From Agrobacterium rosae (lineage in GTDB: Bacteria; Pseudomonadota; Alphaproteobacteria; Rhizobiales; Rhizobiaceae), in NCBI RefSeq assembly GCF_002915175.1, contig NZ_NXEJ01000002.1, positions 340,236 to 404,235 on the forward strand: a stretch of 64,000 nt of DNA, written 5' to 3'. The position numbers and the translations under genes were made by a program. Numbering within the stretch: the stretch's first letter is position 1; each line of letters begins with the position of its first letter. Positions 35,397 to 43,139 of this stretch are shown here, one piece after another. The notes under the pieces are model-generated. The model did not search any database and was not told the DNA's origin. It worked only from the letters and a program-made list of their open reading frames with translations.

Positions 35397-36047
35397 ATGA
35401 CGAGCAAACCCAACCTGACTCTATCAGGCCCCGATCTGGCGGCTCTTCTGTGCAGTCGCGTGTGCCACGATGTGATCTCGCCCGTGGGTGCCATCAACAA
35501 CGGACTGGAGCTTCTGGATGAGGGCGGTTCCGACGCGGACGCACTTGATCTGATCCGCACCTCGGCCGTCAATGCGTCCGTCCGTCTGAAATTTGCCCGC
35601 CTGGCGTTCGGTGCGTCCGGTTCCGCCGGTGCGTCCATCGACACCGGTGAAGCCGAAAAGGCTGCCAAGGACTTTGCCGCAGCTGAAAAGAAGGCCGAAG
35701 TGACGTGGAACGGTGCCCGCGCCATCGTGCCCAAGAACCGCGTCAAAATGCTTCTCAACCTGTTTCTTGTGGCCTATAGCGCCATTCCACGCGGCGGTAA
35801 CATTGATGTGACCGTGGAAAATCCAGAAACGGATGCCAAGTTCGAAATCACTGTGAAGGGTCGCATGATGCGCCTGCCGGCGAAGTTCGTGGCTTTATCT
35901 GAAGGCACGGAAGAAGAAGACGTCGATGCGCATTCCGTGCAGCCTTATTACACGCTGCTGATGGCCCAGGAGGCCGGAATGAAAATCGAGTACGTCGTTC
36001 ACGAGGACCGTATCGTGTTTACGGCGAAAACCGTAGAAACTGCCTGA
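35397..36047 (+). CDS. chpT: Histidine phosphotransferase ChpT
   Basis: 216 aa. Dimeric phosphotransferase of the cell-cycle phosphorelay that passes phosphate from CckA to CtrA and CpdR. The phosphoacceptor His lies in LLCSRVCHDVISPVGAINNGLEL, the normal ChpT pattern, and a HATPase-like pseudo-kinase domain follows (NRVKMLLNLFLVAYSAIPRGG). ChpT lacks a working ATP site, as expected. A terminator follows 25 bases after the stop. The response regulator it serves, ctrA, is less than 1.5 kb away. Confidence 0.93.
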   Translation: MTSKPNLTLSGPDLAALLCSRVCHDVISPVGAINNGLELLDEGGSDADALDLIRTSAVNASVRLKFARLAFGASGSAGASIDTGEAEKAAKDFAAAEKKAEVTWNGARAIVPKNRVKMLLNLFLVAYSAIPRGGNIDVTVENPETDAKFEITVKGRMMRLPAKFVALSEGTEEEDVDAHSVQPYYTLLMAQEAGMKIEYVVHEDRIVFTAKTVETA

Positions 36048-36072
36048 TTCGAAAAAAAAGCATGTCGTAAAT

Positions 36073-36097
36073 CGGGCTGCCTTTGGCGGCCCGTTTC
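36073..36097 (+). terminator. Rho-independent terminator of chpT
   Basis: 9-bp stem CGGGCTGCC/GGCGGCCCG (one wobble pair) with a 3-base loop and TTT. It ends chpT just before the stop of the convergent acetyltransferase. Confidence 0.7.
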
Positions 36098-36106
36098 TGC
36101 GTTGCT

Positions 36107-36616
36107 TTAAACGATCTGACGCCGAAGGACCTCGTTGAGATAAGCCTGATTCGCGATGCGAAATTGTGTCTGGCCGATGTTGTGGAAGTCGAGCGCCGAA
36201 TAAAACGTCAGCGCCGCCGTATTTTCGGAATTCACCGTCAGCCAAACCGCATCCACTCCCAAATTCGCGCATTGGTGAAGACCCTCATTCAAAAGACCTT
36301 TTCCAACGCCTTTTCCGTGATGTCGTGGCTGGACATAGAGTGTTTTGATTTCCGTGGACGAGCCACCAGGCAGCGGTGCTGGACTGTCCAAGGAGAGACA
36401 AATGAAGCCATCGATGCCGTTCTCGTTTTCCGAGACGATGATGTGTTCGGCATCAGCAGCAATGATCGCTTCGAACTTGGCAGCGGTGAACTCGGTCAGC
36501 GCATAATCGGCGAAAAACCCGTTTACCCCATTGCGTAGATATGTCCCGACCCAAACCTCGATTGAAATGGCTGCAAGGCTTGAGGCGTCTGATGCTTTGG
36601 CATTTCTGAAAAACAT
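36107..36616 (-). CDS. GNAT family N-acetyltransferase
   Basis: 169 aa with the acetyl-CoA-binding motif in HHGKGVGKGLLNEGLH (about residues 97-112) and a C-terminal part LTVNSENTAALTFYSALDF typical of the fold. Substrate unknown. Monocistronic, between chpT and the ctrA terminator. Confidence 0.88.
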   Translation of the reverse strand: MFFRNAKASDASSLAAISIEVWVGTYLRNGVNGFFADYALTEFTAAKFEAIIAADAEHIIVSENENGIDGFICLSLDSPAPLPGGSSTEIKTLYVQPRHHGKGVGKGLLNEGLHQCANLGVDAVWLTVNSENTAALTFYSALDFHNIGQTQFRIANQAYLNEVLRRQIV

Positions 36617-36682
36617 TGATGCTATTCCGCGTAATTCCGCCCGCCAGATCTATAAGCCGCGAATTTTTCGTCTATAAAATAC

Positions 36683-36713
36683 AAAAAAACCGCCGGATGA
36701 AGGGCGGTTTTTC
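36683..36713. terminator. Bidirectional terminator downstream of ctrA
   Basis: 8-bp stem AAACCGCC/GGCGGTTT with an 8-base loop, A-run at the left and T-run at the right. It ends ctrA on the minus strand and could shield the acetyltransferase gene. Confidence 0.85.
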
Positions 36714-36739
36714 TGTTTGCGGGCATGCTTGGGAGACTA

Positions 36740-37444
36740 TCAGGCTGTTTCGAGGAATTCAGCCGCGCCATCGGGCTCGCGCAGAACGTAACCACGGCCC
36801 CAGACGGTTTCGATGTAGTTTGCGCCGCCTGCGGCATTTGCCAGCTTCTTGCGCAGTTTGCAGATGAAAACGTCGATGATCTTCAGTTCAGGCTCATCCA
36901 TACCGCCATAGAGGTGGTTGAGGAACATTTCCTTGGTGAGCGTGGTGCCTTTACGGAGCGAAAGCAGCTCCAGCATCTGGTATTCCTTGCCGGTCAGGTG
37001 AACGCGCTGACCGCCAACTTCCACCGTCTTGGCATCCAGATTGACGATCAGTTCGCCAGTCGAGATGACCGATTGGGCGTGGCCCTTGGAACGGCGTACA
37101 ATAGCGTGAATGCGAGCGACAAGTTCGTCCTTGTGGAACGGCTTTGTCATATAGTCGTCTGCGCCGAAGCCCAGTCCGCGTACCTTGTCTTCGATGCCGG
37201 CCATGCCAGAGAGAATCAAGATAGGTGTCTTGACCTTGGACAGGCGAAGCGTTCTCAGAACCTCGTAACCCGACATGTCGGGGAGGTTAAGGTCGAGAAG
37301 AATGATGTCGTAATCGTAGAGCTTTCCAAGGTCCACGCCTTCCTCACCGAGGTCGGTCGTATAGACGTTGAAACTTTCAGACTTCAACATCAGCTCAATG
37401 CTCTGAGCTGTTGCGCTGTCGTCTTCGATCAATAGAACCCGCAT
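36740..37444 (-). CDS. ctrA: Cell-cycle master response regulator CtrA
   Basis: 234-aa OmpR-family regulator that silences the chromosome origin and drives flagellar, pilus and division genes. Receiver phosphoacceptor D51 ([11 protein letters not shown]), lysine in [13 protein letters not shown], and the winged-helix with the conserved [18 protein letters not shown] and [15 protein letters not shown]. The C-terminus ends in AAEFLETA, a hydrophobic tail with two C-terminal alanines or similar residues suited to ClpXP degradation. Essential in this group. Upstream region carries GANTC sites and several TTAAC half-sites. Confidence 0.96.
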   Translation of the reverse strand: MRVLLIEDDSATAQSIELMLKSESFNVYTTDLGEEGVDLGKLYDYDIILLDLNLPDMSGYEVLRTLRLSKVKTPILILSGMAGIEDKVRGLGFGADDYMTKPFHKDELVARIHAIVRRSKGHAQSVISTGELIVNLDAKTVEVGGQRVHLTGKEYQMLELLSLRKGTTLTKEMFLNHLYGGMDEPELKIIDVFICKLRKKLANAAGGANYIETVWGRGYVLREPDGAAEFLETA

Positions 37445-37886
37445 AATTATCCCCTTTGCCGCCGCGGAAGGTAAATGATTGCCCTTTGCGCGATGCGGAT
37501 CCAGTCGTTGCCTGATTTGCAGGCTGCCACCAAATGGTTAACAAATTCTAATTACCTTTGGCAAGGTGTGTAGAATTTATTAAATACCGGCTCCAGTCTA
37601 CTGTTATTCAACGCGAATCTGCATCACCAAACATGAATCATAACGTGAACAAATCCCGCTAAGTGACTCAATCGACTCTTACATTGTCGTGCCCGTTTTT
37701 TCGGACTTGGCGTTTACCGACCTTTAAATGATCTGCCTTATCATTAACGATGCCCGTAAACGAAAGGTTAACGACGCCATTTTTTTATTAACGTCGGGTA
37801 ACTTTTCGGAATCATTCCGGCACATGCCGTAATGAAGGGTCGGTTCCAGTTATGACCGGGGTCTCGCTATCCACGGAGTATTGCGT
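37445..37886. promoter_or_regulatory. ctrA/fliJ divergent regulatory region with GANTC sites
   Basis: 442 bases without a gene. Five GANTC sites (CcrM methylation) lie at 37615, 37635, 37665, 37674 and 37809, all within 200 bases, where one per 256 bases is the random expectation. TTAAC half-sites, the core of the CtrA box, occur at 37538, 37744, 37768 and 37788. The layout matches known CcrM- and CtrA-controlled ctrA promoters. Individual operators were not resolved. Confidence 0.7.
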
Positions 37887-38237
37887 ATGAAGTCGCGTGA
37901 CAGCCTAGTTCGCCTGAAGGAATTTCAGGTCAACGAAAAACGTCGTCAATTGCAGCAATTGCAATCAATGATGTCCGAATTCGAACGAATGGCCAAGGAG
38001 TTGGTCCATCAGATTTCTCTGGAGGAGAGCAAATCAGGGATTACAGATCCAACGCATTTCGCCTATCCGACCTTCGCGAAGGCCGCTCGCCAACGCGCGG
38101 ATAATCTTCAGGTCTCCATTCGTGAACTGAAGATGCAGGAAGAAGCCGCAGAAACGGTTCTGGAAGAAGTTCAAGCAGAGTACGAGAGAGCAACTGCTCT
38201 GGAAAATCGCGACGTTGCGATTCGTGCCCGCGCCTGA
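37887..38237 (+). CDS. fliJ: Flagellar export protein FliJ-like
   Basis: 116 aa, nearly all helical, with long heptad stretches (KRRQLQQLQSMMSEFERMAK and KMQEEAAETVLEEVQAEYER) and a conserved middle (DPTHFAYPTFAKAARQRADNL). FliJ helps the type III flagellar export ATPase. ATG at 37887 has GGAG upstream; a TTG two codons earlier is less likely. No other flagellar gene is adjacent. Its divergent partner is ctrA, which is known to control flagellar genes. Confidence 0.75.
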   Translation: MKSRDSLVRLKEFQVNEKRRQLQQLQSMMSEFERMAKELVHQISLEESKSGITDPTHFAYPTFAKAARQRADNLQVSIRELKMQEEAAETVLEEVQAEYERATALENRDVAIRARA

Positions 38238-38381
38238 GACGTAAAAGAAGAAACGAAACGTCCTCATTGACGGTGGCCAGTGGATCAGGAGGCTGCTTTC
38301 AATGGCGTGACGTCATGTCCTGTCGTCGGTAGCAAAATCACTCGAATTTGCCCGGCGCAAAATCGTTTTCTCTGTAATGAC

Positions 38382-38413
38382 AAAAGCCGCTCGATTTTTC
38401 GGGCGGTTTTTTT
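38382..38413 (+). terminator. Rho-independent terminator after the FliJ-like gene
   Basis: Stem AGCCGCTCGA/TCGGGCGGTT (wobble pairs) with a 4-base T loop and a following T-run (TTTTTTT). It lies about 145 bases after the stop, near the start of the next gene. Confidence 0.7.
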
Positions 38414-38476
38414 GTGGTGTGATTTGCGACCGATGATCGGCTACAGGATGCAGAAAGAAACAAGGGCTGGAAATCG

Positions 38477-38896
38477 ATGAGCGATGCGCCAAAACCAATC
38501 CGCGGCTCCTGCCTGTGCGGGCAAGTCAATTGGGAATTTCGCGGTGAGATCGCGGATGCCACGATCTGCAATTGCACGGCATGCCGACGTTACGGCGTCC
38601 TTTGGGCCTATGATTATGAAGGCCACGGCATTTCCGTGGACGATCCCAATGCGCAACTCGTCAGCTATCGGCGTGGATCGGAGGTTCTGACGTTCGATTT
38701 CTGCAAGACGTGCGGTAATCTGGTCTCATGGCGGCGAACGACTGCCGACGCGGATGGCAGGGTCAGGATGGCCGTCAATCTTCGGCTCGCCGAACCCTCT
38801 GACGTCGCGGGGATACCGATCGTGCGCTTCGAGGGCCTTCATAGTTTCAAGGATTTGCCGATGGACGGGCGTACCGTGGGTGATGTCTGGTTCTGA
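38477..38896 (+). CDS. GFA/CENP-V family zinc protein
   Basis: 139 aa with the cysteine pattern of glutathione-dependent formaldehyde-activating enzymes: RGSCLCGQVNWE, CNCTACRRYG and DFCKTCGN. These bind structural and catalytic zinc. Family members may add glutathione to formaldehyde, but many have other or unknown roles, so the substrate is uncertain. Monocistronic. Confidence 0.88.
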   Translation: MSDAPKPIRGSCLCGQVNWEFRGEIADATICNCTACRRYGVLWAYDYEGHGISVDDPNAQLVSYRRGSEVLTFDFCKTCGNLVSWRRTTADADGRVRMAVNLRLAEPSDVAGIPIVRFEGLHSFKDLPMDGRTVGDVWF

Positions 38897-39178
38897 TCAA
38901 CCCGAAATCACGTCAGCCCATTCTGCATGTCTTAACGCCTGTGCCTTGAAGAACGGGCACAGCGGCACGATTTTCCAACCGCCTTTGCGAGCTTCCTCGA
39001 CGGCATGAGCTGCCAGCGCCTGGCCGACACCTTTTCCGCGAAGTTCATCTGCCACGCCGGTGTGGTCGATGATGATGAGTTTTGGGGAGGCGCGGGAATA
39101 GGTCATTTCACCGACATGGCCATCAAGCGTTGCCGTGTACTGACCCTTCGACCCCGTCTCGGATGTGGAAATCTGCAT
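38897..39178 (-). CDS. GNAT family N-acetyltransferase (YjdJ-like)
   Basis: About 93 aa, a short GNAT fold of the YjdJ/Gcn5-like small class. The CoA-binding motif GVADELRGKGVGQALAAHAV is at residues 40-60; the tail KIVPLCPFFKAQALRHAEW is typical. Function unknown. The stop directly meets the GFA gene stop (convergent, no gap). Confidence 0.82.
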   Translation of the reverse strand: MQISTSETGSKGQYTATLDGHVGEMTYSRASPKLIIIDHTGVADELRGKGVGQALAAHAVEEARKGGWKIVPLCPFFKAQALRHAEWADVISG

Positions 39179-39378
39179 GTCTCTCAACTCCGTTGACCCT
39201 GAGCTGAAGTTTACAGGCTTGATCGGAAAAGAAAATGCCGTCGATTGTGAACGGTGCGGGCACCGGACGAGTATGTTTTACCGAGCCAAAACAAATCAGC
39301 GCCACGCATTCCCCATCATATTGGAGAAAGGTGACGCTTGATTTTTGTCGTTGATTTCCCTTTTGGGGAAAGCGCAAA

Positions 39379-39654
39379 CTAGTGGCGGTATTGCTGGATG
39401 CGCGTGGTGCGCAGACCGGCAAGGCCGTGGTCACTGATAGAAGACTGCCAGGAGAGGAACTCCTCCACTGTCAGCGTGTAACGTTCGCAGGCTTCCTCGA
39501 GGCTCAATAGTCCTCCTCGTACCGCGGCGACAACCTCTGCCTTTCGACGAATGACCCAGCGGCGCGTGTCCGCAGGGGGCAAATCGGCAATCGTCAGAGG
39601 GCTGCCATCGGGGCCGATGACATATTTAACTCGTGGGCGTATCATTTCGGTCAT
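39379..39654 (-). CDS. sciP: CtrA inhibitor SciP (DUF1153)
   Basis: 91 aa. Sequence PRVKYVIGPDGSPLTIADLP, RRWVIRRKAEVVAAVRGGLL and SLEEACERYTLTVEEFLSWQ is the DUF1153/SciP pattern. SciP binds DNA-bound CtrA and stops it activating transcription in swarmer cells. Full length. A CtrA-like box lies 55 bases upstream, fitting its known CtrA-dependent expression. The region downstream, 39188-39378, holds no gene I can support. Confidence 0.94.
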   Translation of the reverse strand: MTEMIRPRVKYVIGPDGSPLTIADLPPADTRRWVIRRKAEVVAAVRGGLLSLEEACERYTLTVEEFLSWQSSISDHGLAGLRTTRIQQYRH

Positions 39655-39708
39655 TGGACACTCTACACAAACTCAAGACCATATCTGATGCACTTTAGGG
39701 CGGTACCT

Positions 39709-39723
39709 TTAAAAATTACCTAA
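39709..39723. promoter_or_regulatory. Probable CtrA-binding site upstream of sciP
   Basis: TTAA-AAATTAC-CTAA, a 7 of 8 match to TTAA-N7-TTAA, 55 bases from the sciP ATG. Matches the known control of sciP by CtrA. Confidence 0.55.
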
Positions 39724-39940
39724 GCAACTTGTGAGGATTTGTTAAGAATTTGAATGGTTTCGCCTGATTTGTTCGAGCTTTGCTGGTTTCTTGTGCCAAA
39801 AAGAAAAAATCATTTTGTTATTTTTTGTGTCGATGGCTGCGATATGAAGTCATATCGGAACTCCATCATATCTGCGGGCAGTGGTTAGCCTGGCAGAATC
39901 CGCTCTATTCTGGCTTCAACGCCGTCGTGAAAGTAAAGTC

Positions 39941-39971
39941 CGCCTGCCGTCCGCTTTCGTAACGGCAGGCG
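39941..39971. terminator. Perfect 10-bp hairpin after the DUF2793 gene
   Basis: CGCCTGCCGT, an 11-base loop, ACGGCAGGCG. On the minus strand it starts 8 bases after the DUF2793 stop and is followed by GACTTTACTTT, a weak T-rich stretch. Likely terminator of that gene. Confidence 0.7.
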
Positions 39972-39978
39972 TAATAGA

Positions 39979-41019
39979 TTAGAGCATCGTCAGTGAGATT
40001 TCCGATTTTCCCGCGCCGTAGGCAAGCTGGCAGGTGCCGCCATGTGCCAGTGATATCCGGTCATTCGCTGTCAGCGGGACTATAAAGCTTGCAGATTGCA
40101 CGCTGTTGGCAGCAGATGCGGTGCCGTTCAAGGCAAATGAACTTGACGTGCCATTGATCCTGATCGTGACCGTATGTCCCGAAGATGAGACGACGGCCAG
40201 CGACACGGTCATGACGTAGATACCGGTTGCCGGGACCCTCAATTCTTTCAGCGTATCGGTCACGACATTGCCGAGCGCAAAACCGCCTTGCTGAACGGGG
40301 AGGTCGGTAAAGCCTGAGACTGACCCCGCCGCATGCGAAATATTGCCTGCTACGCGACCGGCGCGCACGAGGGGACGGGCGGGCATCGAGACGTGCCCGG
40401 CACCGGAGATCGAAAGCGCAGTCGTCCACGTTGCGCCATCTGCCGTGGTCTTGATCGAAAAACTGTCGTTGCCGGCCAGCCCCATTTCCGCACGTCCGCT
40501 CCAGCCGGACTGGAACAGCAGCGACGCGGTATCCGTTGATGTCGCCTTGTTGACCTTTACCTGATGCCCACCGCCGGATGAGGCGTTGGTGAACAGGCTG
40601 GCTGCGGACGATACGGCCAGTCGATTGGCCGCATCTGCGGTGGCGTTTACACCGAGCTGGAGGAAGCTGGCGCTTTCAGGCAGTGGAATGTCTCGCCAGC
40701 TCCCATTTTGCAGTGCGCGTGCGCGTCCGCTTTCCACAAACCAGGCCTGCCATCCTTCTCGCGGAGACAGGTAGATCCAGGCGTCATCCTGCCGGAATGC
40801 CAGTTGCCCTGTTTTATCAGACCATTCGCCGGTGGCTGTTGCAGCAATCAGAAAGCAGTCGCCCTCTTTCGGCGTGCCGGGAGGTGCGCCGATCTCGCTG
40901 TGGATGACCAGTTGGGTGATCGCATCCAGCCGTTGCAGGGCTTCATTGTGGGTCACGTGCTTCTGTGCCTGGGACGGCAGAATATAGGGCAGTTCAAGTC
41001 GTGTCGTCTGTTGCGTCAT
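39979..41019 (-). CDS. DUF2793 phage/gene-transfer-agent-type protein
   Basis: 346 aa. The N-terminal DUF2793 region (ELPYILPSQAQKHVTHNEAL, LDAITQLVIHSEIGAPPGTP, DGCFLIA-type segment) is found in prophage and GTA tail or capsid-associated genes. The C-terminus (about 240-346; TGIYVMTVSLAVVSSSGHTV and FIVPLTANDRISLA) looks like a beta-rich jelly-roll or C1q-like trimeric tip. No capsid, portal, terminase or tail genes surround it, so it is isolated. It may be a remnant, a cargo gene or a bacterial surface protein. Flanked by a hairpin downstream. Confidence 0.8.
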   Translation of the reverse strand: MTQQTTRLELPYILPSQAQKHVTHNEALQRLDAITQLVIHSEIGAPPGTPKEGDCFLIAATATGEWSDKTGQLAFRQDDAWIYLSPREGWQAWFVESGRARALQNGSWRDIPLPESASFLQLGVNATADAANRLAVSSAASLFTNASSGGGHQVKVNKATSTDTASLLFQSGWSGRAEMGLAGNDSFSIKTTADGATWTTALSISGAGHVSMPARPLVRAGRVAGNISHAAGSVSGFTDLPVQQGGFALGNVVTDTLKELRVPATGIYVMTVSLAVVSSSGHTVTIRINGTSSSFALNGTASAANSVQSASFIVPLTANDRISLAHGGTCQLAYGAGKSEISLTML

Positions 41020-41101
41020 GGTTCAATCTCCGTTGCGCTGGAGATTGTGCGGCCACGCGATCGTTCGTGGAGAAAAATGCGAAATTATTTTTTGAGCGGC
41101 T

Positions 41102-41875
41102 TCAAGGTGCGGCACCCCAGGCAATGAAGTCCGGGTTGGCAAGACCGTCTTCGTCGCCATCCTCAAGCTCGTAGCGCAGGGGTAGGCCAGACATATCCAA
41201 TGTTATGCCGCCCGCCGCTCTCAAAACGGCATCGCCCGCTGCGGTATCCCACATCATGGTACGGCTGAAGCGCGGATAGACGTCTGCCGCGCCTTCGGCC
41301 AGCATGCAGAATTTCAAGGAAGAGCCTATGGATATGCTGTCGATCAAACCATGTGCGGCAACGAAGGCTTCCGTCTTGGGCGTACAGTGGGAGCGGCTGA
41401 TGACGGCAATGGGAATGGTCGGCTTGGCGCGGCAACGAACCTTGCGCACGTCGGTCTGCTCGAATTCATCGGAAATATGAACCTTGCAGGCGACATTCCC
41501 GTCTCCTGTCCACAGCACTTTTAACGCCGGTGCGTAGACAACGCCGAGCACGGGAGTGCCATCGCGAACCAGCGCGATATTGACGGTGAAGTCCTGTTTT
41601 CCGGAAATGAACTCCTTTGTACCGTCCAGCGGATCGACCAGGAAAAACTCATCTCCGGTATTCGGGACGATGCCGTTGGCGGCAGCTTCTTCGGCGATGA
41701 CCGGGATGTGAGGAAAGTGTAGCGCAAGCGCGTCCAGGATGACGTCTTCTGCTCTCTGATCGGCTTCTGTCACGGGTGAGCAATCGTTCTTGTAGGTAAC
41801 ATGCGGTCCGGCAGCATGCACTGACATGATCTCTTTGCCCGCTTTCAATGTGGCCGCTATTAATATTTCGAGCAT
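41102..41875 (-). CDS. cysQ: 3'(2'),5'-bisphosphate nucleotidase CysQ
   Basis: 257 aa inositol-monophosphatase-family enzyme. Removes the 3'-phosphate from PAP, the by-product of sulfate assimilation. Metal-binding motifs: AEEAAANG (E), DPLDGTKEFISG, and WDTAAGDAVLRAAGG near the C-terminus. The start at 41875 (MLEILIAATLK) is where the family begins; the longer frame upstream adds 26 residues of no similarity. Upstream gap of 357 bases before livH. Confidence 0.92.
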   Translation of the reverse strand: MLEILIAATLKAGKEIMSVHAAGPHVTYKNDCSPVTEADQRAEDVILDALALHFPHIPVIAEEAAANGIVPNTGDEFFLVDPLDGTKEFISGKQDFTVNIALVRDGTPVLGVVYAPALKVLWTGDGNVACKVHISDEFEQTDVRKVRCRAKPTIPIAVISRSHCTPKTEAFVAAHGLIDSISIGSSLKFCMLAEGAADVYPRFSRTMMWDTAAGDAVLRAAGGITLDMSGLPLRYELEDGDEDGLANPDFIAWGAAP

Positions 41876-42232
41876 CGACGTCCCTTTGCCGGTTGCCAGA
41901 GGCATCCTCCAGCAAAGACGACATAAGCTTTCACGGCTTGATTTACAACGCAATCGGATCGTTGCTCATGATCCCCAAGAGCGGGCGAATCTCTTCATCG
42001 GTCTGAAGCCAAGCCGTTTTTTATGGCACCTCGTGCCGAAAATATGATCGTTGTGATCTGTCAGGCAGCATTGCATGGGGAAATTTCAAATATTGAGACA
42101 AATGACTCCTTTTTGACTTCACATTTCTTCCGAACGCGATATGGGTTTTGGGTAAGGGGGACAAAAAATGCAGCCCCCGGAAGCAACATAAACGAGACCT
42201 GTTCCGTTCGAGGGTGGGTCCGGGGGAAAAAT
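41876..42232. other. livH leader and promoter region
   Basis: 357 bases between divergent cysQ and livH. Includes a small perfect palindrome GGCAC-CTC-GTGCC at 42025-42037 and AT-rich stretches. An in-frame ATG at 42023 would extend LivH by 70 residues of no similarity, so this region is more likely untranslated. I see no clear sigma54 promoter here. Confidence 0.55.
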
Positions 42233-43135
42233 ATGGAGTACTTCTTCCAGCAGCTCATCAACGGGCTGACTCTTGGGTCGATCTATGGACTCATCGCTAT
42301 TGGCTATACGATGGTTTATGGCATTGTCGGCATGATCAACTTCGCCCATGGCGATATTTTCATGCTTGGCGGCTTTGCGGCGTTGATCGTTTTTCTGATT
42401 CTCACCTCCTTTTTCGCTGGTATCCCCGTCGTCATTCTTCTTCTGGTGATGATGGTCGTGGCGATGTTGATGACCGGCCTGTGGAACTGGGCAATCGAGC
42501 GTGTGGCCTATCGCCCGCTTCGTGGCTCGTTCCGTCTCGCGCCGTTGATCACGGCCATCGGAATGTCGATTGCATTGTCCAACTTCATTCAGGTTACGCA
42601 AGGCCCGCGCAACAAGCCGATCCCATCGCTGGTCACGGACGTCTATCATTTCGGTGCCATTACCATTTCGCTGAAGCAACTCGTTATCGTGGCAATTACC
42701 TCGGTTCTGCTGCTCGCCTTCTGGTATATCGTCAACAAGACGCCGCTTGGCCGTGCGCAGCGCGCCACCGAGCAGGATCGCAAGATGGCAGCCCTTCTGG
42801 GTGTGGATGTTGACCGCACGATTTCGATCACCTTCGTCATGGGTGCCGCACTCGCTGCCGTCGCTGGCACGATGTATCTGATGTATTACGGTGTGGCGTC
42901 CTTCAACGACGGCTTCATTCCAGGCGTCAAGGCGTTCACGGCAGCTGTTCTTGGCGGCATCGGCTCGCTACCGGGTGCCGTGCTGGGCGGCTTGCTCATC
43001 GGTCTCATCGAGAGCCTCTGGTCTGCCTATTTCTCCATCGCTTACAAGGACGTCGCCGCATTCGGTATCCTTGCATTCGTTCTGATTTTCAAGCCGACTG
43101 GTATTCTGGGCCGTCCGGAAGTCGAGAAGGTTTAA
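42233..43135 (+). CDS. livH: Branched-chain amino-acid ABC transporter permease LivH
   Basis: 300 aa with about eight membrane segments. Begins MEYFFQQLINGLTLGSIYGL and contains MINFAHGDIFMLGGFAAL and the EAA-like loop QNRR-type LGRAQRATEQDRKMAALLGV. GGGGGAAAA precedes the ATG, which is why this start is preferred to the ATG 70 codons upstream. First gene of livHMGF plus a binding protein. Confidence 0.95.
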   Translation: MEYFFQQLINGLTLGSIYGLIAIGYTMVYGIVGMINFAHGDIFMLGGFAALIVFLILTSFFAGIPVVILLLVMMVVAMLMTGLWNWAIERVAYRPLRGSFRLAPLITAIGMSIALSNFIQVTQGPRNKPIPSLVTDVYHFGAITISLKQLVIVAITSVLLLAFWYIVNKTPLGRAQRATEQDRKMAALLGVDVDRTISITFVMGAALAAVAGTMYLMYYGVASFNDGFIPGVKAFTAAVLGGIGSLPGAVLGGLLIGLIESLWSAYFSIAYKDVAAFGILAFVLIFKPTGILGRPEVEKV

Positions 43136-43139
43136 GATC

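Larger units (their letters stand above)
39655..39978. other. Intergenic region between sciP and the DUF2793 gene
   Basis: 324 bases. It holds the presumed sciP promoter near 39655-39730, then AT-rich sequence with poly-A/T tracts and a perfect inverted repeat at 39941-39971. A short 60-codon open frame at 39780-39962 starts with TTG, has no ribosome site and no similarity I can name; it is probably noise. Confidence 0.6.

Noticed and set aside
39123-39434. Minus-strand open frame overlapping the end of sciP (103 codons)
   Set aside because: Overlaps sciP and the YjdJ-like gene in another frame and has no domain.
39780-39962. 60-codon open frame between sciP and the DUF2793 gene
   Set aside because: TTG start without a ribosome site, no pattern of a real protein.
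42023-42232. 70-residue N-terminal extension of LivH
   Set aside because: No similarity and no ribosome site; the ATG at 42233 has GGGGGAAAA and begins the conserved LivH start.
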